From the NCBI GenBank assembly GCA_009908505.1, contig JAAAPD010000033.1, positions 1 through 64,000 of the forward strand: a DNA stretch of 64,000 nucleotides, given 5' to 3'. Every line of letters begins with the position of its first letter. Within the stretch, counting starts at the first letter, position 1. A program made the position numbers and the translations under genes. The notes beneath the pieces are model-generated. The model saw only the letters and a program-made list of their open reading frames with translations. It did not search any database and was not told the origin of the DNA. Positions 11,019-19,020 of the stretch are shown here, in pieces. This DNA comes from Alphaproteobacteria bacterium (GTDB lineage: Bacteria; Pseudomonadota; Alphaproteobacteria; Rhodobacterales; Rhodobacteraceae).

Positions 11019-11564
11019 ATGGGGCTCAAGTTCGGCCAAGTCTTCTATTGGGTCATCACCAATCTAGGACTGGGCGCCACATTCATGATGTTGGATTCAA
11101 AATCTGTGGTGCCCGTTTGGCTTGGCAATATAGCGCCAACCGTCATTGATCAGTCCGAAATCCAGTTATTTGAGTCCTTAAGCGCGGCTACTTACGATAT
11201 CCCTGTTTTTGTGGTGTTCTTCTGGATTATTTTCGGAGAAGCAATGGTCATAGCAGGAGCCAAATTCGGGCCAGAGAACGGCGAACTGAGCCGCTTAATT
11301 GGGAAAGTTGCTCGATACGATAATATGTTTCTGGCCGCCGCATTCAGTGAGTTTTCAGCAAAGCTACGTGTCATCAATGGCTGTATTGGACTGGGTATCC
11401 TACTATCTTTTGACGGTGCGCTATCCGCTGTTTTCAGTTGGTCCTGGTCACCTCTAATGTCTACGTTGTTTGGACTATTGATAGCATTTCTGGCTTGGGC
11501 TTTATGTCGTTCACTTCTTCGCGATTTTAACACCACGATCGAGTGCTTTCGGTGTCAAGAATGA
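11019..11564 (+). CDS. Orphan integral membrane protein, AT-richer than its operon
   Basis: 181 residues from ATG 11019, chosen because GAGG lies 6 bases upstream; a GTG at 11007 overlapping the sucB stop is an alternative. Four or more hydrophobic spans are visible: FGQVFYWVITNLGLGATF near the start, VFVVFFWIIFGEAMVIAG in the middle, INGCIGLGILLSFDGALSAV, and TLFGLLIAFLAWALCRSLL near the end. I recognise no family. Base use is clearly lower in GC (roughly half) with A/T-ending codons, unlike the flanking genes, which suggests recent acquisition or relaxed selection. It still fits the operon neatly, ending in ATGA overlap with the MAPEG gene. Confidence 0.7.
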   Translation: MGLKFGQVFYWVITNLGLGATFMMLDSKSVVPVWLGNIAPTVIDQSEIQLFESLSAATYDIPVFVVFFWIIFGEAMVIAGAKFGPENGELSRLIGKVARYDNMFLAAAFSEFSAKLRVINGCIGLGILLSFDGALSAVFSWSWSPLMSTLFGLLIAFLAWALCRSLLRDFNTTIECFRCQE

Positions 11565-11950
11565 CCCCCGAACTCACCGCCCTCACCCTGGCCGTCCTGC
11601 TCCAAGGCGCTCAATTCTGCGTCTATTCTGTTCTGGCGCAGATGCAGGTGGGGCCGAGATACGCGGCCTCCCCGCGCGACGAGCCGCGGCAGTTGACCGG
11701 CACGGCGGGGCGCGCGCAGCGGGCGCTGAATAACCATTTTGAGAGTCTTGCCCTCTTTACCCCCGCCGTTCTGGTGATAACCCTCGCCGACAAATCCACC
11801 GCCTTCACGGCGGCCTGCGCCTGGGTCTACCTGGCGGCCCGCCTGCTTTACGTTCCCGCCTACCTGCTGGGCTGGGTTCCCTGGCGCAGCCTGATCTGGG
11901 TCGTCGGGTTTCTTGCCACCATGGCCCTGCTTCTGGCAGCCTTGATCTGA
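11561..11950 (+). CDS. MAPEG family membrane protein
   Basis: 129 residues. The start ATG 11561 overlaps the stop of the previous ORF; an in-frame ATG at 11543 would extend it by six residues inside that ORF. Four predicted transmembrane helices and the segment [20 protein letters not shown] are characteristic of MAPEG proteins (membrane-associated proteins in eicosanoid and glutathione metabolism), where the Asn-His/Glu face binds glutathione. Bacterial members are mostly uncharacterised. It lies 40 bases before lpd in the same operon, a placement that may simply reflect co-transcription. GC content returns to the local norm. Confidence 0.85.
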   Translation: MTPELTALTLAVLLQGAQFCVYSVLAQMQVGPRYAASPRDEPRQLTGTAGRAQRALNNHFESLALFTPAVLVITLADKSTAFTAACAWVYLAARLLYVPAYLLGWVPWRSLIWVVGFLATMALLLAALI

Positions 11951-11990
11951 TCGCGGGCCGGCCCGCACCCATAACGAAGGACACATTTCC

Positions 11991-13379
11991 ATGGCATCCT
12001 ATGACGTCATCATTATCGGTTCCGGCCCCGGCGGCTATGTCTGCGCCATCCGCTGCGCGCAGCTGGGCCTGAAAACCGCCGTTGTCGAGGGGCGCGAAAC
12101 GTTGGGCGGCACCTGCCTGAACGTGGGCTGCATCCCCTCCAAGGCGCTGCTTCACGCCAGCCACATGCTGCACGAGGCCGAACACAATTTCGCCGCCATG
12201 GGCCTCAAGGGCAAAAGCCCCTCGGTCGATTGGGACCAGATGTTGTCCTACAAGGACGACACGATCGGCCAGAACACCAAGGGCATCGAGTTCCTGTTCA
12301 AGAAGAACAAGATCGACTGGCTCAAGGGGTGGGGGTCGATCCCCGAGGCGGGCAAGGTCAAGGTCGGCGACGACACCCACGAGGCCAAGAACATCATCAT
12401 TGCCAGCGGGTCCGACGTGGCCAGCCTGCCCGGCGTCGAGATCGACGAGGAAACCGTCGTGTCCTCGACCGGGGCGCTCAGCCTTAAGAAGCCGCCCAAG
12501 AACCTGGTGGTGATCGGCGCCGGCGTCATCGGCCTTGAACTGGGCAGCGTCTATCAGCGCCTGGGCGCCGAGGTGACGGTGATCGAATACCTGGACGCGA
12601 TCACGCCTGGCATGGACGGCGAGGTGCAAAAGGCCTTCCAGAAGCTGCTCAAGAAGCAGGGCATGGATTTCGTCATGGGCGCCGCCGTGCAGGGTGTCGA
12701 GACGCTCAAGACCAAGGCGAAAGTGACCTACACGCTCAAGAAGGACGACAGCGAACACACAATCGATGCCGATACCGTCCTAGTCGCCACGGGCCGCAAG
12801 CCCTATACCGACGGGCTGGGGCTGGAGGCGCTCGGCGTCGAAATGACCGAGCGCGGCCAGGTCAAGACCGACGCGCATTTCGCCACGAACGTGCCGGGCA
12901 TCTATGCCATCGGCGACGCGATCGTGGGTCCCATGCTGGCCCACAAGGCCGAGGATGACGGCATGGCCTGCGCCGAAAACCTCGCCGGCCAGGCGGGGCA
13001 CGTGGACTACAACCTGGTGCCGGGCGTGATCTACACCCACCCCGAGGTGGCCAATGTCGGCCAGACCGAAGAGCAATTGAAGGAAGCTGGTCGTGCCTAC
13101 AAGGTCGGCAAGTTCGCTTTTATGGGCAACGGCCGCGCCAAGGCGAATTTCGCCGGCGACGGCTTCGTCAAGATCCTGGCCGACAAGGAAACCGACCGCA
13201 TCCTGGGCTGCCATATCATCGGCCCGGCGGCCGGTGACCTGATCCACGAGGTCTGCGTGGCCATGGAATTCGGCGCCGCGGCCGAGGACCTGGCGCGCAC
13301 CAGTCACGCCCACCCGACCTATTCCGAAGCGGTGCGTGAGGCCGCCCTGGCCTGCGGCGACGGCCCGATCCACAGCTGA
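11991..13379 (+). CDS. lpd: Dihydrolipoyl dehydrogenase (E3)
   Basis: 462 residues. This flavoprotein reoxidises the dihydrolipoyl groups of SucB with NAD+. The FAD-binding GSGPGG is at residues 10-15, the redox disulfide is Cys42-Cys47 in [13 protein letters not shown], the NAD-binding [14 protein letters not shown] is near 180, and the C-terminal dimer-interface active-site motif is HAHPTYSE near 445. It is the last gene of the suc operon, 40 bases after the MAPEG gene and followed by a strong terminator. The location makes it the E3 of the 2-oxoglutarate complex, though it could also serve other 2-oxoacid dehydrogenases. Confidence 0.97.
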   Translation: MASYDVIIIGSGPGGYVCAIRCAQLGLKTAVVEGRETLGGTCLNVGCIPSKALLHASHMLHEAEHNFAAMGLKGKSPSVDWDQMLSYKDDTIGQNTKGIEFLFKKNKIDWLKGWGSIPEAGKVKVGDDTHEAKNIIIASGSDVASLPGVEIDEETVVSSTGALSLKKPPKNLVVIGAGVIGLELGSVYQRLGAEVTVIEYLDAITPGMDGEVQKAFQKLLKKQGMDFVMGAAVQGVETLKTKAKVTYTLKKDDSEHTIDADTVLVATGRKPYTDGLGLEALGVEMTERGQVKTDAHFATNVPGIYAIGDAIVGPMLAHKAEDDGMACAENLAGQAGHVDYNLVPGVIYTHPEVANVGQTEEQLKEAGRAYKVGKFAFMGNGRAKANFAGDGFVKILADKETDRILGCHIIGPAAGDLIHEVCVAMEFGAAAEDLARTSHAHPTYSEAVREAALACGDGPIHS

Positions 13380-13406
13380 CGCACACGCGGCGACATGACA
13401 TCCGCC

Positions 13407-13438
13407 AAAGGCCCCGCATGGCGCGGGGCCTTTTTTTT
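13407..13438 (+). terminator. Rho-independent terminator of the sucC-lpd operon
   Basis: AAAGGCCCCGC (13407-13417) pairs perfectly with GCGGGGCCTTT (13423-13433) around a 5-base loop, followed by eight T from 13431. It is the strongest terminator in this half of the window and sets the operon end. Confidence 0.93.
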
Positions 13439-13533
13439 CGGTGCTGGGCGGCAAATCGCCCCGCTGCGGCCCAAAACCCGCCCATATTCTCGCGGAAGGT
13501 CTGGCCCAACCGTCGTCAGCCAGGACCGTTCCG

Positions 13534-14382
13534 ATGAAGAAGTTGCTTGTTGCCCTGACCCTGACCCTCGCCTTCGCGCTCGGACCGGCGGGGCCGGCAG
13601 AGGCCGCCCGTGGCGGCGGCATATGGGGCGACGACCTTGTCTTTGTGGCCGAAACCGAAGTGCCCACGGCCGCGGGCGGGACATTCGCCCTGTGCCACCT
13701 GGTCGACACCATCACGGTGGCCTTCATTCCCGTCTACACCGCGGTCAAGTCTTACGCGATGTCCGAAGATGGCTGCGAGGGGACCTCCTATCGCCCGCTC
13801 ACGCCCGAGATGTTCGAACGCGGCCAGTCGCTCGGGGCCTTTCCCGCCGATCTGCCGGTCACGCCGCGCCTGTCGCCCCGCGACCTGCTCATCGGCCATG
13901 CCGGGCCGGTCCTTCTGGCCCTTGCCGGGCTGTTCAAACTGCTGTCCTGGGCCATCCATGACCGCAAACCGCGCCGCCGCAAAGCCAAGGTCTCGGATGC
14001 CCTGGCGATCAACGCCCTGGCCGCCATGGCCCATGTGGCGATCTCGGATGGTGACGTTGACGACCGCGAAGTCACCCATATCGCCGGCATCCTGACCCGC
14101 CTGACCGGGCGCGGCTATGACCGGGGGCAGGTGCGGGACATGATCTACCAGGTGCAGAACCATATCGGCGATATCGACGCACTGGGCGAGGGGCTGAGCG
14201 ATGCGGAACGCCGGATCGTGATGGAATCCGCCCTGCACATCGCGGTGGCCGATGGCCAGATCCACCCCAAAGAATACCAATTGGTCAGCCAGATCGCGAA
14301 CCGGCTGCGTATCGACGGGGCCGAGTTCCGCGCGGCGCTAGGCCGGATCTCGGCCAACTTGCAGAAGACCCCAGCGGCCTGA
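13534..14382 (+). CDS. Membrane protein with C-terminal TerB-like domain
   Basis: 282 residues from ATG 13534, which directly opens a signal peptide or anchor (MKKLLVALTLTLAFALGPAG, AEA-A cut). The middle holds a second span near residue 130 (AGPVLLALAGLFKLLSWAI) followed by a basic patch DRKPRRRK. The C-terminal ~110 residues (ALAAMAHVAISDGDVDDREV, then SALHIAVADGQIHPKEYQLV) show the paired alpha-helical acidic repeats of the TerB/DjlA-like family (TerB_N co-occurring fold), which bind divalent metal and sit near membranes. The role is unknown; tellurite resistance genes proper are absent. A stand-alone TerB-like gene is also present at 48226. The stop lies 1 base from the convergent GntR gene. 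Confidence 0.75.
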   Translation: MKKLLVALTLTLAFALGPAGPAEAARGGGIWGDDLVFVAETEVPTAAGGTFALCHLVDTITVAFIPVYTAVKSYAMSEDGCEGTSYRPLTPEMFERGQSLGAFPADLPVTPRLSPRDLLIGHAGPVLLALAGLFKLLSWAIHDRKPRRRKAKVSDALAINALAAMAHVAISDGDVDDREVTHIAGILTRLTGRGYDRGQVRDMIYQVQNHIGDIDALGEGLSDAERRIVMESALHIAVADGQIHPKEYQLVSQIANRLRIDGAEFRAALGRISANLQKTPAA

Positions 14383-15033
14383 TCAGACTTTCAGCAGGCG
14401 CAGGCCCTGCGTGGCATCACTGCGCACCGCCAGCCGCAGGCCCGGCTCGTCCCCGGCCTTGAGCGCGGCCAGGATCAGCTTGTGGTTATAGGGCGGCTCG
14501 GTGCGGCGCAGCTTGCCGTAAAGCTTGGACATGGTCGGCCCCAGCTGCAGCCACACGGTTTCCGCGATGGCCAGCATCGCCGGGGCCTGGGCCCGCAGGT
14601 AGAGCGTGCGGTGAAATTCCAGGTTCAGCCGGATATAGCCGCTGGCATCGTGGCGCGCGATGACCTGCCGGACGCGGCCGTTGATCTCCTCCAGCCGTTC
14701 GATCAGCGCAAGATGGGCGCGCGGCAGGGCACGGCTGGCCAGTTCAGGCTCGAGCAAGGCGCGCAGGGCCGCCAGTTCCTCGATCCGCTCGTTGGACAGT
14801 TCCGGCGTGGACACACGCCCCGACGAGGACAGCGACAGCGCCCCCTCGGCCACCAGACGGCGCACCGCCTCGCGCGCGGGGGTCATGGACACGCCGAACT
14901 CCTTGCCGATGCCGCGCAGGGTCAGATGTTGGCCCGGATGCATCTCGCCATGCAGGATCCGCAGGCGCAATGCCCGGTAGACACGATCATGGGCCGAGCC
15001 GGTCGGTTCGGTGGTCTTGGTCTGGATCAGCAT
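14383..15033 (-). CDS. GntR family regulator, FCD subfamily, likely regulator of the suc operon
   Basis: 216 residues. The N-terminal winged helix-turn-helix (RVYRALRLRILHGEMHPGQ, then LRGIGKEFGVSMTPAREAVR) is typical GntR. The remainder is an all-helical FCD ligand domain with NLEFHRTLY and NHKLILAAL carrying metal-ligand histidines. The usual last histidine of the FCD triad appears as Asp in VRSDATQG, so metal or ligand binding may differ. The palindrome TGTGATCACA lies 8 bases upstream of the ATG, which predicts autoregulation; the same element is doubled upstream of sucC. A TCA intermediate as effector is an inference from that. Confidence 0.85.
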   Translation of the reverse strand: MLIQTKTTEPTGSAHDRVYRALRLRILHGEMHPGQHLTLRGIGKEFGVSMTPAREAVRRLVAEGALSLSSSGRVSTPELSNERIEELAALRALLEPELASRALPRAHLALIERLEEINGRVRQVIARHDASGYIRLNLEFHRTLYLRAQAPAMLAIAETVWLQLGPTMSKLYGKLRRTEPPYNHKLILAALKAGDEPGLRLAVRSDATQGLRLLKV

Positions 15034-15040
15034 GGGCCTA

Positions 15041-15050
15041 TGTGATCACA
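15041..15050. promoter_or_regulatory. Operator in front of the GntR gene
   Basis: The perfect palindrome TGTGATCACA fills a third of the 30-base gap between the metallopeptidase stop and the GntR start. It is identical to 3305-3314 upstream of sucC, and the match continues with AAT on the right side. Confidence 0.7.
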
Positions 15051-15063
15051 AATCCTGCGACGG

Positions 15064-15756
15064 TCAATCCATGAACCGGATGCGATGCAGGGCCGTGCCC
15101 TCGGTCCGCAGCCAGCGCCGGGGTGCCGCATGATCGGGATAGAGCTGTTCGACCACCGCCCAGAAGGCCGGTGAATGGTCCATGTGCCGCAGATGCGCGA
15201 CCTCGTGGGCGGCCACGTAATCCAACACCTCGGGCGGGGCCATGATCAGCCGCCAAGAATACATCAGGTCGCCGTGCGACGAACACGAGCCCCAGCGCGA
15301 CCGTGTATCGCGCAGGGTGATCCGGCCATAGCCACGGCCCAGCCGGGCCGCATGGCGGTCGCTGGCCTCGGCCAGGGCATCGCGGGCCTGTGTCTTGAGA
15401 AAGGCGACCAGTCGCGGCGCCAGCCGCCCCGGATCGTCCGGGGCCAGCAGGCGATCCCCGTCCAGCCGCACCCGGCGGTCCTGTGACGGCGCCAGCAGGA
15501 GCGGCCGGCCCCGAAACGGCAGCGCCTCGCCGAAGGCCGGCCGAATCTCGGGCGCCAGGTCCGCCAGTTGACGGCGCAGCCAGTCGGCCCGGTCGCGCAG
15601 GAAGGCCGCGCCCTCGCGCTCGGGCACCCGGCGCGGCAGGGTAAGCGTCGCCGTTCCGTCCAGCCGCGACACACGCAAGCTCAGCCGCCGCGCCCGCGCG
15701 CTGCGGCGGATATTCACCTCGACCGGGGGGTTGCCTTCAAGGACAAGACGGCCCAT
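15064..15756 (-). CDS. YgjP-like (SprT/M48-type) zinc metallopeptidase
   Basis: 230 residues. HEVAHLRHMDHSPAFW near residue 188 is the HExxH zinc motif with the third ligand region typical of DUF45/YgjP-like peptidases, preceded by SRWGSCSSHG and SWRLIMAPPEVLDYV, which are also family hallmarks. The N-terminal part (VNIRRSARARRLSLRVSR) is the usual beta-rich extension. The proteins are cytosolic and the physiological substrate is unknown. It is transcribed towards the GntR gene, so its 3' end probably holds that gene's promoter, and a shared transcript is possible. Confidence 0.88.
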   Translation of the reverse strand: MGRLVLEGNPPVEVNIRRSARARRLSLRVSRLDGTATLTLPRRVPEREGAAFLRDRADWLRRQLADLAPEIRPAFGEALPFRGRPLLLAPSQDRRVRLDGDRLLAPDDPGRLAPRLVAFLKTQARDALAEASDRHAARLGRGYGRITLRDTRSRWGSCSSHGDLMYSWRLIMAPPEVLDYVAAHEVAHLRHMDHSPAFWAVVEQLYPDHAAPRRWLRTEGTALHRIRFMD

Positions 15757-15867
15757 ATCCGCCCTTCATGAATTTCCCGCGTGTCTTAGCCTTTGACACG
15801 CCCCAACGCTTATGGCAGGTGGCGGCGATCACGCCAAGTGCTGTCAGTTTGCACAAAGGAAGAAACG

Positions 15868-16200
15868 ATGCCCAAGGAAGAATGGGGAACCAAACGGGTT
15901 TGCCCGACCACCGGCAAGCGGTTCTATGACCTGAACGCCGATCCGATCGTCAGCCCCTACACGGGCGAGATCGTCGAGGTGGAGACCGGCAAGACCCGGA
16001 CCATGGTCGCCGATGCCGAGGACGCCCAGACCAAGAAGCTCAAGGAATCCTCGGACGAGGAAGAAGAGATCGTTCTGGAAGACGACGACGACGAGTCCGA
16101 TGTCGACCTGGGCGATGACGTTCTCGAGGACGACGACGAAAGCGATGACGTGTCGCTGGACGACCTGGCCGATGTGGCCGCGCCGAACGACGAAAGCTGA
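15868..16200 (+). CDS. TIGR02300 family (FYDLN-acid domain) protein
   Basis: 110 residues from ATG 15868, preceded by AAAGGA. The conserved N-terminal domain reads EEWGTKRVCPTTGKRFYDLN with the signature FYDLN, followed by PYTGE. The C-terminal half is a run of Asp/Glu (EEEIVLEDDDDESDVDLGDD), strongly acidic and probably disordered. This small cytosolic family is restricted to alphaproteobacteria and its function is unknown. The upstream in-frame ATG at 15793 lacks a ribosome site and family similarity, so it was rejected. Confidence 0.92.
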   Translation: MPKEEWGTKRVCPTTGKRFYDLNADPIVSPYTGEIVEVETGKTRTMVADAEDAQTKKLKESSDEEEEIVLEDDDDESDVDLGDDVLEDDDESDDVSLDDLADVAAPNDES

Positions 16201-16236
16201 TCGGCGAATGATTTTCGGCAGGGCGGGATTTTTCAC

Positions 16237-16265
16237 TTGATCTCGCCCGCGCCCGTGCTTAGAGA
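16237..16265 (+). promoter_or_regulatory. Candidate promoter of tRNA-Ala
   Basis: TTGATC (16237-16242) and TAGAGA (16260-16265) are spaced 17 bp, about 30 bases before the tRNA. The -10 match is weak. Confidence 0.4.
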
Positions 16266-16296
16266 GCACAACGTTGCCCTAGGGCAGCACCAGGAT

Positions 16297-16372
<76 letters not shown>

Positions 16373-16603
16373 AATTCCCGAAAAATAGATGTTTATCCGG
16401 CGCTTGACTGGCCCATAGTCGCGGATCCCTTACGGGGTTCTGCGCCTTTGCCGGCAACGGACGGTCTTTTTGGCATTGCCGCGCATGCCGCCCGCGCCGT
16501 TCCACCATCAAGAATGTGTTGCAATGGTTCATGGCGTGTGACACCGATGTCATGACACCGATGTCACAAGGCGAATCGCCGACATCCGTGCTGGGAGGAT
16601 TCG
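16373..16603. other. Gap between tRNA-Ala and the LacI operon
   Basis: 231 bases without a supported gene. Its right end holds the tandem operator at 16539-16566. No copy of the tRNA 3' end, integrase remnant or terminator was seen. Confidence 0.6.
16539..16566. promoter_or_regulatory. Tandem palindromic operator of the LacI regulator
   Basis: TGACA-CCGA-TGTCA occurs twice with no gap, at 16539-16552 and 16553-16566. The junction creates a further perfect palindrome, TGTCATGACA (16548-16557), so the whole block is a near-perfect inverted repeat centred on 16552/16553. It ends 37 bases before the lacI-type start, consistent with autorepression of the operon. Confidence 0.7.
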
Positions 16604-17695
16604 ATGGCCACGATCTATGATGTCGCCCGGTCGGCCGGGGTTTCGCCAAAGACGGTCAGCCGGGTGCTGAACGGCGACGGTCCGGTGGGGCAGCGCACCC
16701 GCGACAAGGTCGAAACGGCCATGGCGAAGCTGGGCTATGTCCCGTCGAACGCTGCCCGTGCCATGCGGTCGAACCGATCCGGGCTGGTCGGACTGATCAC
16801 GGGGGCGATCTCCAGCACCCCATCCAATGTCGAACTATCGGGCCTGCCGGAACTGTTCATCGTGCAGGGCATCCAGCGAGCCATCGAACCGCTGAACATG
16901 ACGCTTATGATTTCGGATACCGGCGGCCGCCTCGACCGTGTGCCGCAACTGATGCGGACCTTTTCCGAACACCGGGTCGAGGGGCTGATCTACGTGGCGG
17001 ACTACCACAAGAAGGTGGACCTGCCGGACACGCCGGGCATCGGCAAGGTCGTGATTGCCAACGGCTATGACGATCGGGGCACGCCCTGCGTCCTGCCGCA
17101 CGATGAGAAGGGGCAATACGCGCTCGTGTCCGAGGCCATCGCCAAGGGGCATCGGCGCATCGGTTATCTGACCCTGGCCAATGCGCTGGACGCGACGCGG
17201 CTGCGCACGGTGGGCTATGCGCGCGCGCTGGCCGATGCCGGGATCGCCTATGATTCGTCCCTGGTCATCGAGGCCGACATGGCCGAGCCCGACCCTGAAG
17301 TCGAGACGCAGCTGCTTTGGGACGCGATCGACCGAATTCTCGGGTTGGAGGACCCGCCGACGTTGCTGTGCATGGGCAATGACCGCATGGCGATGCGCGC
17401 CTATGGCATCCTGCGGTCACGCGGCCTCAACCTGCCCGGCGATATCTCGATCGCGGGCTATGACAATTACCGCACGCTGGCCGAAACGCTTTACCCGCCG
17501 CTGACCACGGTCGAATTGCCCTATGCGGCCATGGGGGTGCGGGCGGCCCGGCTTCTCATGTCCCTGATCCGGGAAGAGGGCCAAAAGCCCTCGGAGCCGC
17601 AGCTTGTCAGCGGCCCCGTCTGCTGGCGCGACAGTGTCACGCCATTGGTCGATCCGAAATCGAATGTCACACCACTAGGGAGGAAAACGACATGA
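16604..17695 (+). CDS. LacI family transcriptional regulator of the first sugar operon
   Basis: 363 residues. The N-terminal helix-turn-helix and hinge read TIYDVARSAGVSPKTVSRVL, then LGYVPSNAARAM. A periplasmic-binding-protein-like sugar domain follows, with the typical effector-domain end GDISIAGYDNYRTLAE and TTVELPYAAMGVRAARLL. It is the first gene of an operon: its TGA overlaps the ATG of the binding-protein gene. The tandem palindrome just upstream is the probable operator. The inducer is presumably the transported sugar or its breakdown product. Confidence 0.93.
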   Translation: MATIYDVARSAGVSPKTVSRVLNGDGPVGQRTRDKVETAMAKLGYVPSNAARAMRSNRSGLVGLITGAISSTPSNVELSGLPELFIVQGIQRAIEPLNMTLMISDTGGRLDRVPQLMRTFSEHRVEGLIYVADYHKKVDLPDTPGIGKVVIANGYDDRGTPCVLPHDEKGQYALVSEAIAKGHRRIGYLTLANALDATRLRTVGYARALADAGIAYDSSLVIEADMAEPDPEVETQLLWDAIDRILGLEDPPTLLCMGNDRMAMRAYGILRSRGLNLPGDISIAGYDNYRTLAETLYPPLTTVELPYAAMGVRAARLLMSLIREEGQKPSEPQLVSGPVCWRDSVTPLVDPKSNVTPLGRKTT

Positions 17696-18951
17696 AACGA
17701 CTGACAAACGCCGGCATCCTTGCCGGCACGACACTGATCGCCACCGGCGCCATGGCCCAGACCGAGCTATCCATGTGGTATCACGGGGCCGGCAACGAGG
17801 TCGAAAGCAATATCCTGAACGGCATCATCGAGGATTTCAACGCCGCGCAGTCCGACTGGACCGTAAGCGTCGAGAGCTTCCCCCAGAACAGCTATAACGA
17901 CTCGGTGGTCGCCGGGGCCCTGTCGGACAACCTGCCGTGCATCCTGGACGTGGACGGGCCGGTCATGCCGAACTGGGCCTGGTCGGGCTACATGCAGCCG
18001 CTGCCGATCTCGGAAGAGGCGATTGCCGGCCACTTGGACTCCACCGTGGGCCGCTGGGACGGCGAAATCTACGCGGTCGGCCTGTGGGACGCGGCCGTGG
18101 CACTCTACACCCGGCAGTCGACGCTGGACGACCTTGGCCTTCGCACGCCCACATTGGACAACCCCTGGACGGGCGAGGAGTTCATGGCCGCGCTTGAGGC
18201 CGCAAAGGCCTCGGGCGACTACGAATACGCCTTCGATCCCGGCATGGCCTGGACCGGGGAATGGTATCCTTATGCCTTCTCGCCCTTCCTGCAGAGCTTT
18301 GGCGGCGACATCGTGGACCGGTCCACTTATCAGACGGCCGAGGGCGCGCTGAACGGCGACGCGGGCATCGCATTCGGCGAATGGTGGCAAAGCCTCTTCA
18401 CCGTGGGCTATGCCCCCGGCACCAGCCAGGACCCCGCCGACCGCGACAACGGCTTCATCGAGGGCAAGTATGCCTTTCAATGGAACGGAAACTGGGCTGG
18501 CGTGGCCACGATCGAGGGCGGCGTCGATGATGTTGTCTTCCTGCCGGCACCGGACTTCGGCAACGGCCCCAACATCGGGGCCGGGTCCTGGCAGTTCGGC
18601 GCATCGGCCACCTGCCCGCACCCCGAAGGCGTGGCCGATTTCGTCGAATTCGCGTTGCAGGACAAGTACCTGGCCGCGTTCTCGGACGGCATCGGTCTGA
18701 TCCCGGCAAGTGAGGAAGCCGCGACCATGACCGAGAACTACGCCCCCGGCGGCGCGCTCGAGCCGTTCTTCGGCCTGTCCGAGGCTCAGGCGCTGGTGCG
18801 CCCGGTCAGCCCCGGCTACGTGGTTGCCGCAAAGGTCTTCGAAAAGGCCCTGGCCGATATCGCCAACGGTGCGGACGTGGCTGACACGCTGGATGCCGCC
18901 GTCGACGAGATCGACGCCGATATCGAGGCCAATAGCGGCTACGGCCACTAG
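17692..18951 (+). CDS. Sugar ABC transporter substrate-binding protein (family 1)
   Basis: 419 residues. The signal peptide MKRLTNAGILAGTTLIATGAM is cut near AQ-TEL. The mature protein shows the extracellular solute-binding family 1 pattern (LSMWYHGAGNEVESNILNGI, later NGFIEGKYAFQWNGNWAG and a C-terminal helical lid). It is periplasmic and delivers an oligosaccharide to the two permeases encoded next. The start overlaps the lacI stop (ATGA) with GGAGG upstream. A strong hairpin follows at 18960 before the permease gene. The substrate is not deducible; the downstream propeller glycosidase suggests a fructoside, arabinoside or similar short oligosaccharide. Confidence 0.93.
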   Translation: MKRLTNAGILAGTTLIATGAMAQTELSMWYHGAGNEVESNILNGIIEDFNAAQSDWTVSVESFPQNSYNDSVVAGALSDNLPCILDVDGPVMPNWAWSGYMQPLPISEEAIAGHLDSTVGRWDGEIYAVGLWDAAVALYTRQSTLDDLGLRTPTLDNPWTGEEFMAALEAAKASGDYEYAFDPGMAWTGEWYPYAFSPFLQSFGGDIVDRSTYQTAEGALNGDAGIAFGEWWQSLFTVGYAPGTSQDPADRDNGFIEGKYAFQWNGNWAGVATIEGGVDDVVFLPAPDFGNGPNIGAGSWQFGASATCPHPEGVADFVEFALQDKYLAAFSDGIGLIPASEEAATMTENYAPGGALEPFFGLSEAQALVRPVSPGYVVAAKVFEKALADIANGADVADTLDAAVDEIDADIEANSGYGH

Positions 18952-18959
18952 GCAAGTCC

Positions 18960-18986
18960 GCGCGCCCCGGCCCCTCCGGGGTGCGC
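18960..18986 (+). promoter_or_regulatory. Intercistronic GC hairpin after the binding-protein gene
   Basis: GCGCGCCCCGG (18960-18970) pairs with CCGGGGTGCGC (18976-18986), 11 bp with one G-T and a 5-base loop, with no T-run. It begins 9 bases after the stop and probably stabilises the upstream message. Equivalent hairpins follow the other two binding-protein genes. Confidence 0.6.
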
Positions 18987-19020
18987 CATCTGCCCTGCCC
19001 GACCGCGACGGAGGACGACC

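Noticed and set aside
13534-14382. Tellurite-resistance system
   Set aside because: Only the TerB-like fold is present; terC, terD or terZ-type genes are missing.
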